Position numbers and translations under genes: made by a program. Shown in pieces: positions 8,844 through 16,117 of a stretch of DNA of 46,846 nucleotides. Numbering within the stretch: the stretch's first letter is position 1; each line of letters begins with the position of its first letter. Location: assembly GCA_022822865.1 (NCBI GenBank), contig JAJDYJ010000078.1, forward strand, positions 1-46,846, written 5' to 3'. The notes under the pieces are model-generated. The model made no database searches, was not told the DNA's origin, and worked only from the letters and a program-made list of their open reading frames with translations. The stretch is from Pseudomonadales bacterium (GTDB taxonomy: Bacteria > Pseudomonadota > Gammaproteobacteria > Pseudomonadales > Pseudohongiellaceae).

Positions 8844-11531
8844 TTATTGATCCAGCGGATTCGGCTTGCCTGCGTCCAGCCCCTTGCTCTTCATCCAGGA
8901 CTTGATTTCCGCATCGCCGACGATGCCTTTATCTTTCAATTCCGTCAGCGCCGCAAGCACGATGAATCGGCTGTCGACTTCGAAATGCTGCCGCAATTTC
9001 TCGCGGCTGTCACTGCGGCCGAAACCGTCGGTTCCCAGCACCCGGTAACCGTCCGGCACGAATTCGCGGATCTGGTCCGCATGCAGTTTCATGTAATCCG
9101 TGGCGGCTATCACCGGCCCTTCGCGGCCGCCAAGCTGGACTGTAACCCAGGGAGTTTCGGCTTCGCCATCCGGCGAGAGCAGGTTGCGGCGGCTGACTTC
9201 CAGTGCGTCCCGGCGCAATTCAGTGAAACTGGTGACGCTCCAGACATCCACCGGAATCTTGTAGTCCTTGCGCAGAATCGCCGCCGCCGCGCGCACTTCG
9301 TTCAGGATGGTGCCGCTGCCTAGCAGACGCAATTGAAAGTCCGCCGCGGGTTTGCCGGTAACCTTGTATTCCTGCGATGCGCCGTCTTCGAGCAAATACA
9401 TGCCCTTGAGGATTCCCTCCTCGCTGCCTTCGATCAGTTCGGGCTGCCGGTAGTTCTCGTTCATCGCCGTGATGTAATAGAAAACCGATTCGCATTCCTT
9501 GTACATCCGCCGCAGCCCGTCCTGGACGATGACCGCCAGTTCGCAGGCATAGGCCGGGTCGTAACTGACGCAATTGGGAATCGTGGAGGCGAGCAGATGG
9601 CTGTGGCCGTCCTGGTGTTGCAGGCCTTCGCCGTTGAGCGTGGTGCGGCCGGCGGTGGCGCCGATGAGGAAGCCCCGGGCCTGGCTGTCGCCGGCTGCCC
9701 AGCACAGGTCGCCGACGCGCTGGAAGCCGAACATCGAATAGTAGATATAGAACGGAATCAGCGGGAAATCGTTCGTGCTGTAGGAAGTCGCGGCCGCGAG
9801 CCAGGCCGAAAAGGACCCCGCTTCGGTTATGCCTTCTTCCAGCATCTGGCCTTTCTTGTCCTCGTGATAGAACATCACCTGGTTCGAATCCGCCGGATCG
9901 TAAAGCTGGCCGACCGAGGAATAAATGCCCAGTTGGCGGAACATGCCTTCCATGCCGAATGTGCGGGCTTCGTCGGGAATGATCGGCACCACGCGTTCGC
10001 CGATCTGCTTGTCCTTGCACAGATTGCTCAACATGCGCACGAAGGCCATGGTGGTTGAAAGTTCGCGCTTGCCGCTGGCTTTCAACTGGGCGTCGAATAC
10101 TTCCAGTCCGGGAACCTGCAAGGGCTGCGCCCGTGTTCTTCGCTGCGGTACCGGACCGCCGAGGTTTTCCCGCATCTTGCGGGAATAGGTCAATTCGGGG
10201 CTGTCCTCGGGTGGACGGTAATAAGGTACGTCCTTCAATTCCTCGTCGCCGATGGGTATGCCGAACCGGTCGCGGAATTTCTTCAGCGATTCCAGATCGA
10301 GTTTCTTCACCGAATGCGTGGCGTTCTGGGCTTCCGCCGCGGCGCCGAAGGCATAGCCTTTCACCGTCTTGGCCAGAATCACCGTGGGCTTGCCGCTGGC
10401 GCTGACCGCCCGCGAATAAGCGGCGTATACCTTGAACGGGTCGTGGCCGCCCCGGTTCAGATTCATGATGTCCTCGTCGGACAGATGATTCACCATTTCG
10501 AGTAATTGGGGACTCTTGCCGAAGAAGTGCTCCCTGGTGTATTCGCCGCCGCGGCTGGCGTAATTCTGGAATTCGCCGTCCACGACTTCATCCATGCGCT
10601 GTTGCAGGATACCGTGATTGTCGGCTTGCAGAAGCGAATCCCAATGCCGCCCCCAGACCACCTTGATGACTTGCCAGCCGGCGCCGCGGAAAACGGCCTC
10701 CAGTTCCTGGATGATCTTGCCGTTGCCGCGCACCGGACCGTCGAGACGCTGCAGATTGCAGTTGATGACGAATATCAGATTGTCGAGCTTTTCCCTGCCG
10801 GCCTTGCTGATGGCGCCGAGAGACTCGGGCTCGTCCATCTCACCGTCGCCGAGAAAGGCCCAGATCTTGCGATCGCTGGTGTCGAGCAAACCCCGGCTGG
10901 TCAGGTACTTCATGATATGGGCCTGATAGATGGCCTGGATCGGGCCGAGCCCCATGGACACCGTCGGGAACTGCCAGTAGTCGGGCATCAGCCAGGGGTG
11001 GGGATAGGACGACAGACCATTGCCGTCGACTTCCCGGCGAAAATTGTCGAGTTGTTCTTCGGTTATCCGCCCTTCCAGATAGGAACGCGCATAAATGCCG
11101 GGCGAGGAATGGCCCTGGTAATAGATCAGATCGCCCGCGTGATCGTCGGTCGGCCCGCGAAAAAAGTAGTTGAAGCCGATTTCGTACAAGGTCGCCGCGC
11201 TGGCGAAAGTGGAAATATGACCGCCGATGCTGCCGTCTCGCATATTGGCGCGCATGACCATGGCCAGGGCGTTCCAGCGAACGATGCCGCGGATGCGGCG
11301 TTCCATGAACAGGTCGCCGGGGAGTCGATCTTCCTCGTGCGGAGGAATGGTGTTGCGATAGGGGGTGGTAAGGGTGGCGGCGTGGCCGTTGCCGTCGCGG
11401 ATCGAAATCCAGTCGGAAAGTCGCTGAATCAGGTAGTTCGCCCGCTCCGTCCCCCACTCGTCGGTAACGGCCCGCAACGCGTCCAGCCATTCCCGCGTTT
11501 CCTCCGGATTCGCGTCATTCTCCTGAATCAT
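8844..11531 (-). CDS. aceE: Pyruvate dehydrogenase E1 component (homodimeric)
   Basis: E1 decarboxylates pyruvate with thiamine diphosphate and reductively acetylates the lipoyl groups of E2. At 895 residues it has the length of the homodimeric AceE family. Visible hallmarks are the N-terminal WLDALRAVTDEWGTERANYL, the GHISTFASAATLYEIGFNYFF segment, the thiamine-diphosphate motif GDGEMDEPES...NLIFVINCNLQRLDGPVRGN, and the AGRTTLNGEGLQHQDGHSHL loop. AGGGAAA precedes the ATG. It heads the aceE-aceF operon, and the upstream region carries repeated TTGTAG-type palindromes that may be operators. It is placed next to ampE as in enteric bacteria, but without a pdhR gene between them. Confidence 0.98.
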   Translation of the reverse strand: MIQENDANPEETREWLDALRAVTDEWGTERANYLIQRLSDWISIRDGNGHAATLTTPYRNTIPPHEEDRLPGDLFMERRIRGIVRWNALAMVMRANMRDGSIGGHISTFASAATLYEIGFNYFFRGPTDDHAGDLIYYQGHSSPGIYARSYLEGRITEEQLDNFRREVDGNGLSSYPHPWLMPDYWQFPTVSMGLGPIQAIYQAHIMKYLTSRGLLDTSDRKIWAFLGDGEMDEPESLGAISKAGREKLDNLIFVINCNLQRLDGPVRGNGKIIQELEAVFRGAGWQVIKVVWGRHWDSLLQADNHGILQQRMDEVVDGEFQNYASRGGEYTREHFFGKSPQLLEMVNHLSDEDIMNLNRGGHDPFKVYAAYSRAVSASGKPTVILAKTVKGYAFGAAAEAQNATHSVKKLDLESLKKFRDRFGIPIGDEELKDVPYYRPPEDSPELTYSRKMRENLGGPVPQRRTRAQPLQVPGLEVFDAQLKASGKRELSTTMAFVRMLSNLCKDKQIGERVVPIIPDEARTFGMEGMFRQLGIYSSVGQLYDPADSNQVMFYHEDKKGQMLEEGITEAGSFSAWLAAATSYSTNDFPLIPFYIYYSMFGFQRVGDLCWAAGDSQARGFLIGATAGRTTLNGEGLQHQDGHSHLLASTIPNCVSYDPAYACELAVIVQDGLRRMYKECESVFYYITAMNENYRQPELIEGSEEGILKGMYLLEDGASQEYKVTGKPAADFQLRLLGSGTILNEVRAAAAILRKDYKIPVDVWSVTSFTELRRDALEVSRRNLLSPDGEAETPWVTVQLGGREGPVIAATDYMKLHADQIREFVPDGYRVLGTDGFGRSDSREKLRQHFEVDSRFIVLAALTELKDKGIVGDAEIKSWMKSKGLDAGKPNPLDQ

Positions 11532-11566
11532 AAAGTTTCCCTAATTCACTCCATCCGCTACCGGTT

Positions 11567-11584
11567 TCTGTAGGCAAATTACAA
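11567..11584. promoter_or_regulatory. Candidate operator 1 upstream of aceE (imperfect copy)
   Basis: The sequence CTGTAGGCAAATTACAAG has the same arrangement as the perfect palindrome at 11640-11656: TGTAG, five bases, then a TACAA-type half. It lies 36 bases before the aceE start, probably within the leader. It could be a second site for the same regulator. No experimental family is matched. Confidence 0.4.
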
Positions 11585-11639
11585 GACGGCCCGACTATAA
11601 CCCAGCGAGACCACGAAATGAAAGCCCGGATAACCCTTC

Positions 11640-11656
11640 TTGTAGCAATACTACAA
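11640..11656. promoter_or_regulatory. Candidate operator 2 upstream of aceE (perfect palindrome)
   Basis: TTGTAG-CAATA-CTACAA is a perfect 6+6 inverted repeat with a 5-base centre, 109 bases upstream of aceE. Its right part CAATACTACAA recurs exactly at 11776-11786. The size and form suit a dimeric regulator, for example of the GntR family that includes PdhR, but the sequence is not the E. coli PdhR box (ATTGGTNNNACCAAT). A possible TATAGT -10 hexamer for aceE lies between this site and the gene on the minus strand. The regulator itself is not in the window. Confidence 0.5.
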
Positions 11657-11803
11657 AATGGATGAGAAAGCCTGCATTTTAACTTTGGAAACTAAATTCT
11701 TGCATTACAGCAGGTTAAGGTTTTTGCAAAGTGAAATGTGGCAATAATCCGACATAAAAGTGAGCTAAATCGGGCCAATACTACAAGAATTGCCGTGAAT
11801 CGA

Positions 11804-12727
11804 TCAGAAGACCGGTCCGAATATCGTGAATACCGCCAGAAAGCCGAGCCAGAGCAACTGGCAGCGTTCCAGCAAAGCCTGCAGGGACTCGATTTCCCAG
11901 GCCTGGTAGTCCCTGCCGCCGGCATCGGTTTCGCGCTCTTCCGTGTCCGCTTCGTCGCGCGCGATGCCGCCAAACAAGGCGAAGCCGGCGAAACTGTACA
12001 GCAAGCCGGCGTTATCGACCTTGCGTCCGAACTCCCAGAACGACTTCTTGAGCTGATTGAAGCAATGCACGAAATTCCCCGCCAGGGAAAAAGTCAGCGC
12101 CACCAGCCGCAGCGGTATCCATTCGATCAGGTGGATGACGATTTCAACCGTTTCGACTGATTTGGGATGCGTCCGTTCATCGCCGCTGTCGCGCAACTGG
12201 TAGGTGATGTAGGCGGCGAGTACCCCGTACGGACCTGCCGCCAGATACCAGAAAAACTGCACGAACATCCTTTCGAACGAGCGATACACGAGATGCTTGC
12301 GAAAGAAATAAGCGACTTCCTCCTCGTTCGCGAAATCCTGGTCCCGCGCGGAGCGAAACTCGCTGCGCAGGAAAGCCGTCGCGGCTTCCTCGTCGCCCCC
12401 GGACCAGACGTCCAGAAAATCCCGCGCGAGCTTGCCGGGCTGGGTGCGGTCGAATGCCATCAATACGACAAGAATGTGTATCAGCATGGTGAACAGCCCG
12501 AACGCCTGCTCCTGCGCCAGTTGCAGCAGCAGGCCCAGGAACAGCAGCGGCAAGGCATAGATCAGCGCCAGGGCCGGCCACCAGGCGGCGGCGTTTCGCA
12601 CCACGCGCTGGGCAGCGGCTTCCATGTTCTCGCGAAAGCGGAAGAACCAGCGGTCGTCGAAACGCTCATAGTTCCTGAGCCAGAAGTAGTTGAGCGCCAG
12701 GCAGATCAGAATGACCAGAAATTTCAT
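11804..12727 (-). CDS. ampE: AmpE-like inner-membrane protein
   Basis: AmpE is a cytoplasmic-membrane protein encoded with ampD and linked to beta-lactamase induction signalling; its biochemical role is unsettled. The 307-residue product has hydrophobic segments at about residues 2-17, 49-70 and 74-91, a central amphipathic part with RSFERMFVQFFWYLAAGPYGVLAAY, and a C-terminal membrane segment. The N-terminal MKFLVILICLALNYFW and the central FVQFFWYLAAGP block are typical of the family. Its ATG overlaps the ampD stop by four bases, so the two are translationally coupled. The stretch 11532-11803 downstream holds the putative aceE operators and promoter and no gene. Confidence 0.9.
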   Translation of the reverse strand: MKFLVILICLALNYFWLRNYERFDDRWFFRFRENMEAAAQRVVRNAAAWWPALALIYALPLLFLGLLLQLAQEQAFGLFTMLIHILVVLMAFDRTQPGKLARDFLDVWSGGDEEAATAFLRSEFRSARDQDFANEEEVAYFFRKHLVYRSFERMFVQFFWYLAAGPYGVLAAYITYQLRDSGDERTHPKSVETVEIVIHLIEWIPLRLVALTFSLAGNFVHCFNQLKKSFWEFGRKVDNAGLLYSFAGFALFGGIARDEADTEERETDAGGRDYQAWEIESLQALLERCQLLWLGFLAVFTIFGPVF

Positions 12728-13293
12728 GTCGCGGTTTCTCCCGCTGCTCCGCCAAGGGCCGACCGGTAACGCCGCCAGTCGAAAAACGGACCGGGGTCGG
12801 TCTTGCGGCCCGGTGCAATATCACTATGCCCGGCAATGCGGTCGGGATTCAAGCCCGGATAGGCGCGGGCAAGGGCGAGGGTGACTTGCGTCAGGGCATC
12901 GTACTGTGCGTCGGTGAAAGCTTCGAAATCGCTGCCTTCGAGTTCGATGCCGATGGAAAACTCGTTGCAACGCCCGCGGCCGCGGAAACTCGACTCTCCG
13001 GCGTGCCAGGCCTGCATGTCGAACGGCACGAATTGCGTCACCGCGCCGGCCCGGTCTATCAACAAGTGACTCGAAACGCGCAGTTTCGATACTTCAGCGA
13101 AATAGGGATGCGCATCCGGCGGCAAACGATTGGTAAACAGTTTCTCGATATATCCTCCGCCGAATTCACCCGGCGGCAGGCTTATGTTGTGAATCACGAG
13201 CAGTTCAACCTCGACGCCGCCGCGGGAGGCGCAATTCGGCGAGGTAATTTGTTTGCAATCGCTCAATCGACCGTCATGAATTGAATATGGCAC
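12724..13293 (-). CDS. ampD: 1,6-anhydro-N-acetylmuramyl-L-alanine amidase AmpD
   Basis: AmpD is a cytoplasmic zinc amidase that cleaves the peptide from anhydroMurNAc during peptidoglycan recycling, lowering the inducer of AmpR. The 189-residue product keeps the zinc ligands His35 (LLVIHNIS), His156 (IAGHSDIAPGRKTDPG) and Asp166, plus the catalytic Glu117 and Lys164, matching the E. coli enzyme (34/154/164, 116, 162) with small offsets. There is no signal peptide, which separates it from AmiD and AmiA. The start is GTG at 13293; no in-frame ATG occurs until well inside the domain. It is the first gene of the ampD-ampE pair. Confidence 0.95.
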   Translation of the reverse strand: MPYSIHDGRLSDCKQITSPNCASRGGVEVELLVIHNISLPPGEFGGGYIEKLFTNRLPPDAHPYFAEVSKLRVSSHLLIDRAGAVTQFVPFDMQAWHAGESSFRGRGRCNEFSIGIELEGSDFEAFTDAQYDALTQVTLALARAYPGLNPDRIAGHSDIAPGRKTDPGPFFDWRRYRSALGGAAGETAT

Positions 13294-13436
13294 TTGGCGG
13301 AGTCCGACACATGGTCAAATCGAGAGGGGATTTTACATCACGTCCCCCGCACACGATGCGATAATGCGCGAATTCTGCAACTCATGGGATTAATGCGGGT
13401 GTAAAATTGCCAAAAGCCCTTTGGGGAGAAATCGAA

Positions 13437-14306
13437 ATGCGCACGACACTCACGTCGCTCTCGTGCTTTCTGTTGGCGGCAAACGCCGCCGCGCTCGCTT
13501 CCGACGATGAAGCTTATCGTCTGGGCAACGACCTCCGCTACATCCACGGCGAAATCGAATCGCGCCAGCACATTTACTATCCCGGCGACACTGTCGACAT
13601 CCGGATCGTGATCCAGGGCGACAAGGAATTGCTGCAAAGCCGATCGGTGGAAATATTCCTGGCGGTCCTTTCGCCAGACGGCGGCGTCTCTTTCGACAGA
13701 ATCATGGATTACCAATCTTTCGAGTCCCGCAGGCTGTTTTACGCCGAAGACATTTCCGGCTCGCTGGTGCAGCCGGGCAGCTATCAGGTCGCGCTCATCG
13801 CTGTGCGCGGCGGCGGCAATCCCGCGAATATCGGCGACTGGTACAACGGTTTCGGCGGAATGCTGGAAGGCGAAGCGCTGTATTTCGCGAATGGCCCACT
13901 GTCCTGGGATCTCGATCGGGACGGCTTTTGGGATACGGACTACGATCGGGACGGCTTCTACGGAGACGATGACGATCTTTACGAACGCTATTATCTGGAT
14001 AACGGACTATACTGGGGCTCACGGGATCCCCGCGATTGGGACGATGACGATTGGGACGATGACCGCCGTCCCGACGATAACGGCTACACTTACGAAAGCT
14101 ATTTTGAAATAGAGGGCAGGATTACCCGCATCGTGGATTCGCAATCGTTTTATATCGGGACATTATTGGTTTCTTACGATTCGTCGACCCGCTGGGAAGA
14201 CGGCGGGCCCAGTCAGCTTTCGGAAGGCAGACGAGTGGAAGTCGAAGGCGTCAGAACCGGCGAAAACAGCTTGCGCGCCCAGGAAATCGAGTTCGAGGAC
14301 GACTAG
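13437..14306 (+). CDS. Secreted Asp-rich protein with C-terminal DUF5666-like domain
   Basis: The ATG at 13437 has GGAGAA upstream and opens a signal peptide (MRTTLTSLSCFLLAANAAALAS); an in-frame codon at 13407 would destroy it. The mature 289-residue precursor has three parts. A beta-rich N-terminal domain (about 25-155) comes first. An acidic segment (about 158-220) contains DLDRDGFWDTDYDRDGF and runs of Asp-Trp; its DxDxDG spacing is like EF-hand, dockerin or thrombospondin type 3 calcium loops. The C-terminal domain (about 225-289) has a DUF5666/OB-like pattern: FEIEGRITRIVDSQSFYIG, then GRRVEVEGV and AQEIEFED. Function is unknown; calcium-dependent folding is inferred. It lies 45 bases upstream of the flavoprotein gene and may share its transcript. 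Confidence 0.8.
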   Translation: MRTTLTSLSCFLLAANAAALASDDEAYRLGNDLRYIHGEIESRQHIYYPGDTVDIRIVIQGDKELLQSRSVEIFLAVLSPDGGVSFDRIMDYQSFESRRLFYAEDISGSLVQPGSYQVALIAVRGGGNPANIGDWYNGFGGMLEGEALYFANGPLSWDLDRDGFWDTDYDRDGFYGDDDDLYERYYLDNGLYWGSRDPRDWDDDDWDDDRRPDDNGYTYESYFEIEGRITRIVDSQSFYIGTLLVSYDSSTRWEDGGPSQLSEGRRVEVEGVRTGENSLRAQEIEFEDD

Positions 14307-14351
14307 CGCGCGGGCCGGCAAGCGTCTCAACCCATGCAGGCGGAGAGTGAA

Positions 14352-15986
14352 ATGGGCAAGAGCAAGCGACCAAAAGGCATTTCCCGGCGCGATTTCGTCA
14401 AAACCGGCGTGGCTGCGGGAATCGGCGCCCAGGCGCTGCCGGCCCTGGCGCAATCCGATGACTGCCAACCCATTGCCGAGATCAACTGGGACTACAGCAC
14501 CGACGTCATCATCGCAGGCGCCGGCACCGCGGGGCTGTCGGCGGCAATCGAAGCGCTCGACCACGGCGCTTCTGTCATTATCGTGGAGGAAAACTACGAC
14601 TGCGGCGGCCACGGCATGGTCAGCGGCGGGCGAGTCAATCTCGGCGGCGGCACGAGCCGGCAACGCGCCCACGGCATCGAGGACTCGGCCGATGCCGTCT
14701 ACCGGGACTGGCTACGCCACGAACCCCTGGTGCAGCGCTACGCCGACCGCGAACTCGCCCGGGTCTACGCCGACCTCAGCGCCGAAACCTTCGAATGGAT
14801 GATCGAAAACGGCGTGGTCTTTCAAGATGAAATTCTCGGCGCCGATTCCCGCAACGGCCGCACCCTGCAATGGCCGGTCCATGAGGAACTGATCACCTCC
14901 TACCCCACCCGGCACGGTTCCGGCTTGCTGCGGGCGCTGGAAAAAAGCGCCCGGGCCAAGGGTGCGCAAATCCTGCTGTTGCACAAGATGCGGGATCTGA
15001 TCCAGGACCCTGAATCGGGAAGAGTGATCGGCTTCACCGCCCTTCATGAAGGAAACACGGTATACCTCCGGGGAACCGGGGGCGTGATCCTCGCCACCGG
15101 CGGCCACACCAGCAACGTCAACTTCCGCCGCATGTTCGACCCGCGGCTTACCGAGGAATACCAGGTCGCCGGTGAGCCCTATTCGGCCCAGACCGCCGAC
15201 GGCGAGCTCGCGGCCATGGCCATCGGCGCTTCGCTGTGGGGCGCCGCGAGCCAGACCATGCACGCCGGCGCGTGGATTTCCAAGACCGCCCACATCGGTT
15301 GCCAATGGGGTTATTCGAGCCTCTGGTGGCAGCCGGACAGCCCCATATTCGACAAGGTCCGCGCTTCCGGCCTGTCCAGCGTCAACTGGCAGAACGCCAT
15401 CATGGTCAAGCAGAACGGCCGCCGCTTCCACGACGAGATGGACGGCGGTCACGATTTTTTCGCCGCCGCCCTCTCCTACAGCGGCGACCCGAACAAGAAA
15501 AACGGCGGCGGTCCGATCTGGGCGATCTTCGACGCCGACGCGGTGGCGAGACAGGAATGGGACCCCACCCCGCCCAACGTGGACCCGGACGGATACTTCT
15601 TCAGCGCCGATACGCTAGCCGATCTCGCCGCAAGCATCGACAATCCCTATCAGACCATCGCCATGCCCGGCGCCGCGCTGGAGGAAACCGTCGCCCGCTA
15701 CAATTCCTTCGTCGATACCGGCGTGGACGAGGATTTCGGCAAGCGCAATCCGCGCTACAAGATCGAGCGGCCGCCCTTCCATGCCGCCTGGTCGACACCG
15801 ATCCTGCACGACACGCTGTGCGGATTGCGGGTGGACACGCGCTGCCGGGTCATGACGATGCGCGGCGAAGTCATCGAGGGACTCTACGCGGCGGGAGAAT
15901 CGATGGGCGGCTTCCCCCAGCACGGCCTCGGTCGATGCGCGCTGTTCGGTCGCGTCGCGGGCAGGGACGCCGCAAACAGCGCCTGA
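14352..15986 (+). CDS. Tat-exported FAD flavoprotein of the fumarate reductase / 3-ketosteroid dehydrogenase superfamily
   Basis: The 544-residue product has a Tat signal (SRRDFVKTG, hydrophobic stretch, cleavage after ALPALA) and the FAD-binding motif IIAGAGTAGLSAAIEAL followed by an acidic strand end. Other family blocks are GGRVNLGGG, GGVILATGG, and a C-terminal GLYAAGESMGGFPQHGLGRCALFGRVAG. These place it in the FAD_binding_2 superfamily with fumarate reductases, tricarballylate dehydrogenase and ketosteroid dehydrogenases, which interconvert CH-CH and C=C next to a carbonyl group. The exact substrate is not readable. The ATG at 14352 is preferred over 14334 because GGAG lies seven bases before it. 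It sits directly upstream of a TonB receptor and hydratase-family genes, so a catabolic periplasmic dehydrogenase is likely. Confidence 0.88.
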   Translation: MGKSKRPKGISRRDFVKTGVAAGIGAQALPALAQSDDCQPIAEINWDYSTDVIIAGAGTAGLSAAIEALDHGASVIIVEENYDCGGHGMVSGGRVNLGGGTSRQRAHGIEDSADAVYRDWLRHEPLVQRYADRELARVYADLSAETFEWMIENGVVFQDEILGADSRNGRTLQWPVHEELITSYPTRHGSGLLRALEKSARAKGAQILLLHKMRDLIQDPESGRVIGFTALHEGNTVYLRGTGGVILATGGHTSNVNFRRMFDPRLTEEYQVAGEPYSAQTADGELAAMAIGASLWGAASQTMHAGAWISKTAHIGCQWGYSSLWWQPDSPIFDKVRASGLSSVNWQNAIMVKQNGRRFHDEMDGGHDFFAAALSYSGDPNKKNGGGPIWAIFDADAVARQEWDPTPPNVDPDGYFFSADTLADLAASIDNPYQTIAMPGAALEETVARYNSFVDTGVDEDFGKRNPRYKIERPPFHAAWSTPILHDTLCGLRVDTRCRVMTMRGEVIEGLYAAGESMGGFPQHGLGRCALFGRVAGRDAANSA

Positions 15987-16033
15987 CCAGCTTTGCATTC
16001 CGGGCTGTCGCCCATGATTTCCCTTGGCGATTA

Positions 16034-16068
16034 CGTTGTCATACCAATTTTCCTTGTAACCGGTTGGG
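16034..16068. promoter_or_regulatory. Candidate operators upstream of first TonB receptor
   Basis: Two partial palindromes lie 50-85 bases before the receptor start. TTGTCATACCAA (16036-16047) is two bases from the GntR-type box TTGGTATACCAA. TGTAACCGGTTGGG (16055-16068) contains the palindrome AACCGGTT, the core of many LacI-type operators. Either would fit substrate-induced control of the receptor-hydratase operon. This is by eye only and no regulator gene is in the window. Confidence 0.3.
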
Positions 16069-16117
16069 ACAGGAGTAGTATGTAAAGGATCTAACCAATA
16101 AATTCGGGAGAGTTTTC

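Noticed and set aside
14352..15986. Specific call of 3-ketosteroid dehydrogenase for the flavoprotein
   Set aside because: Only superfamily-level motifs are visible; no other steroid-degradation gene is in the window.
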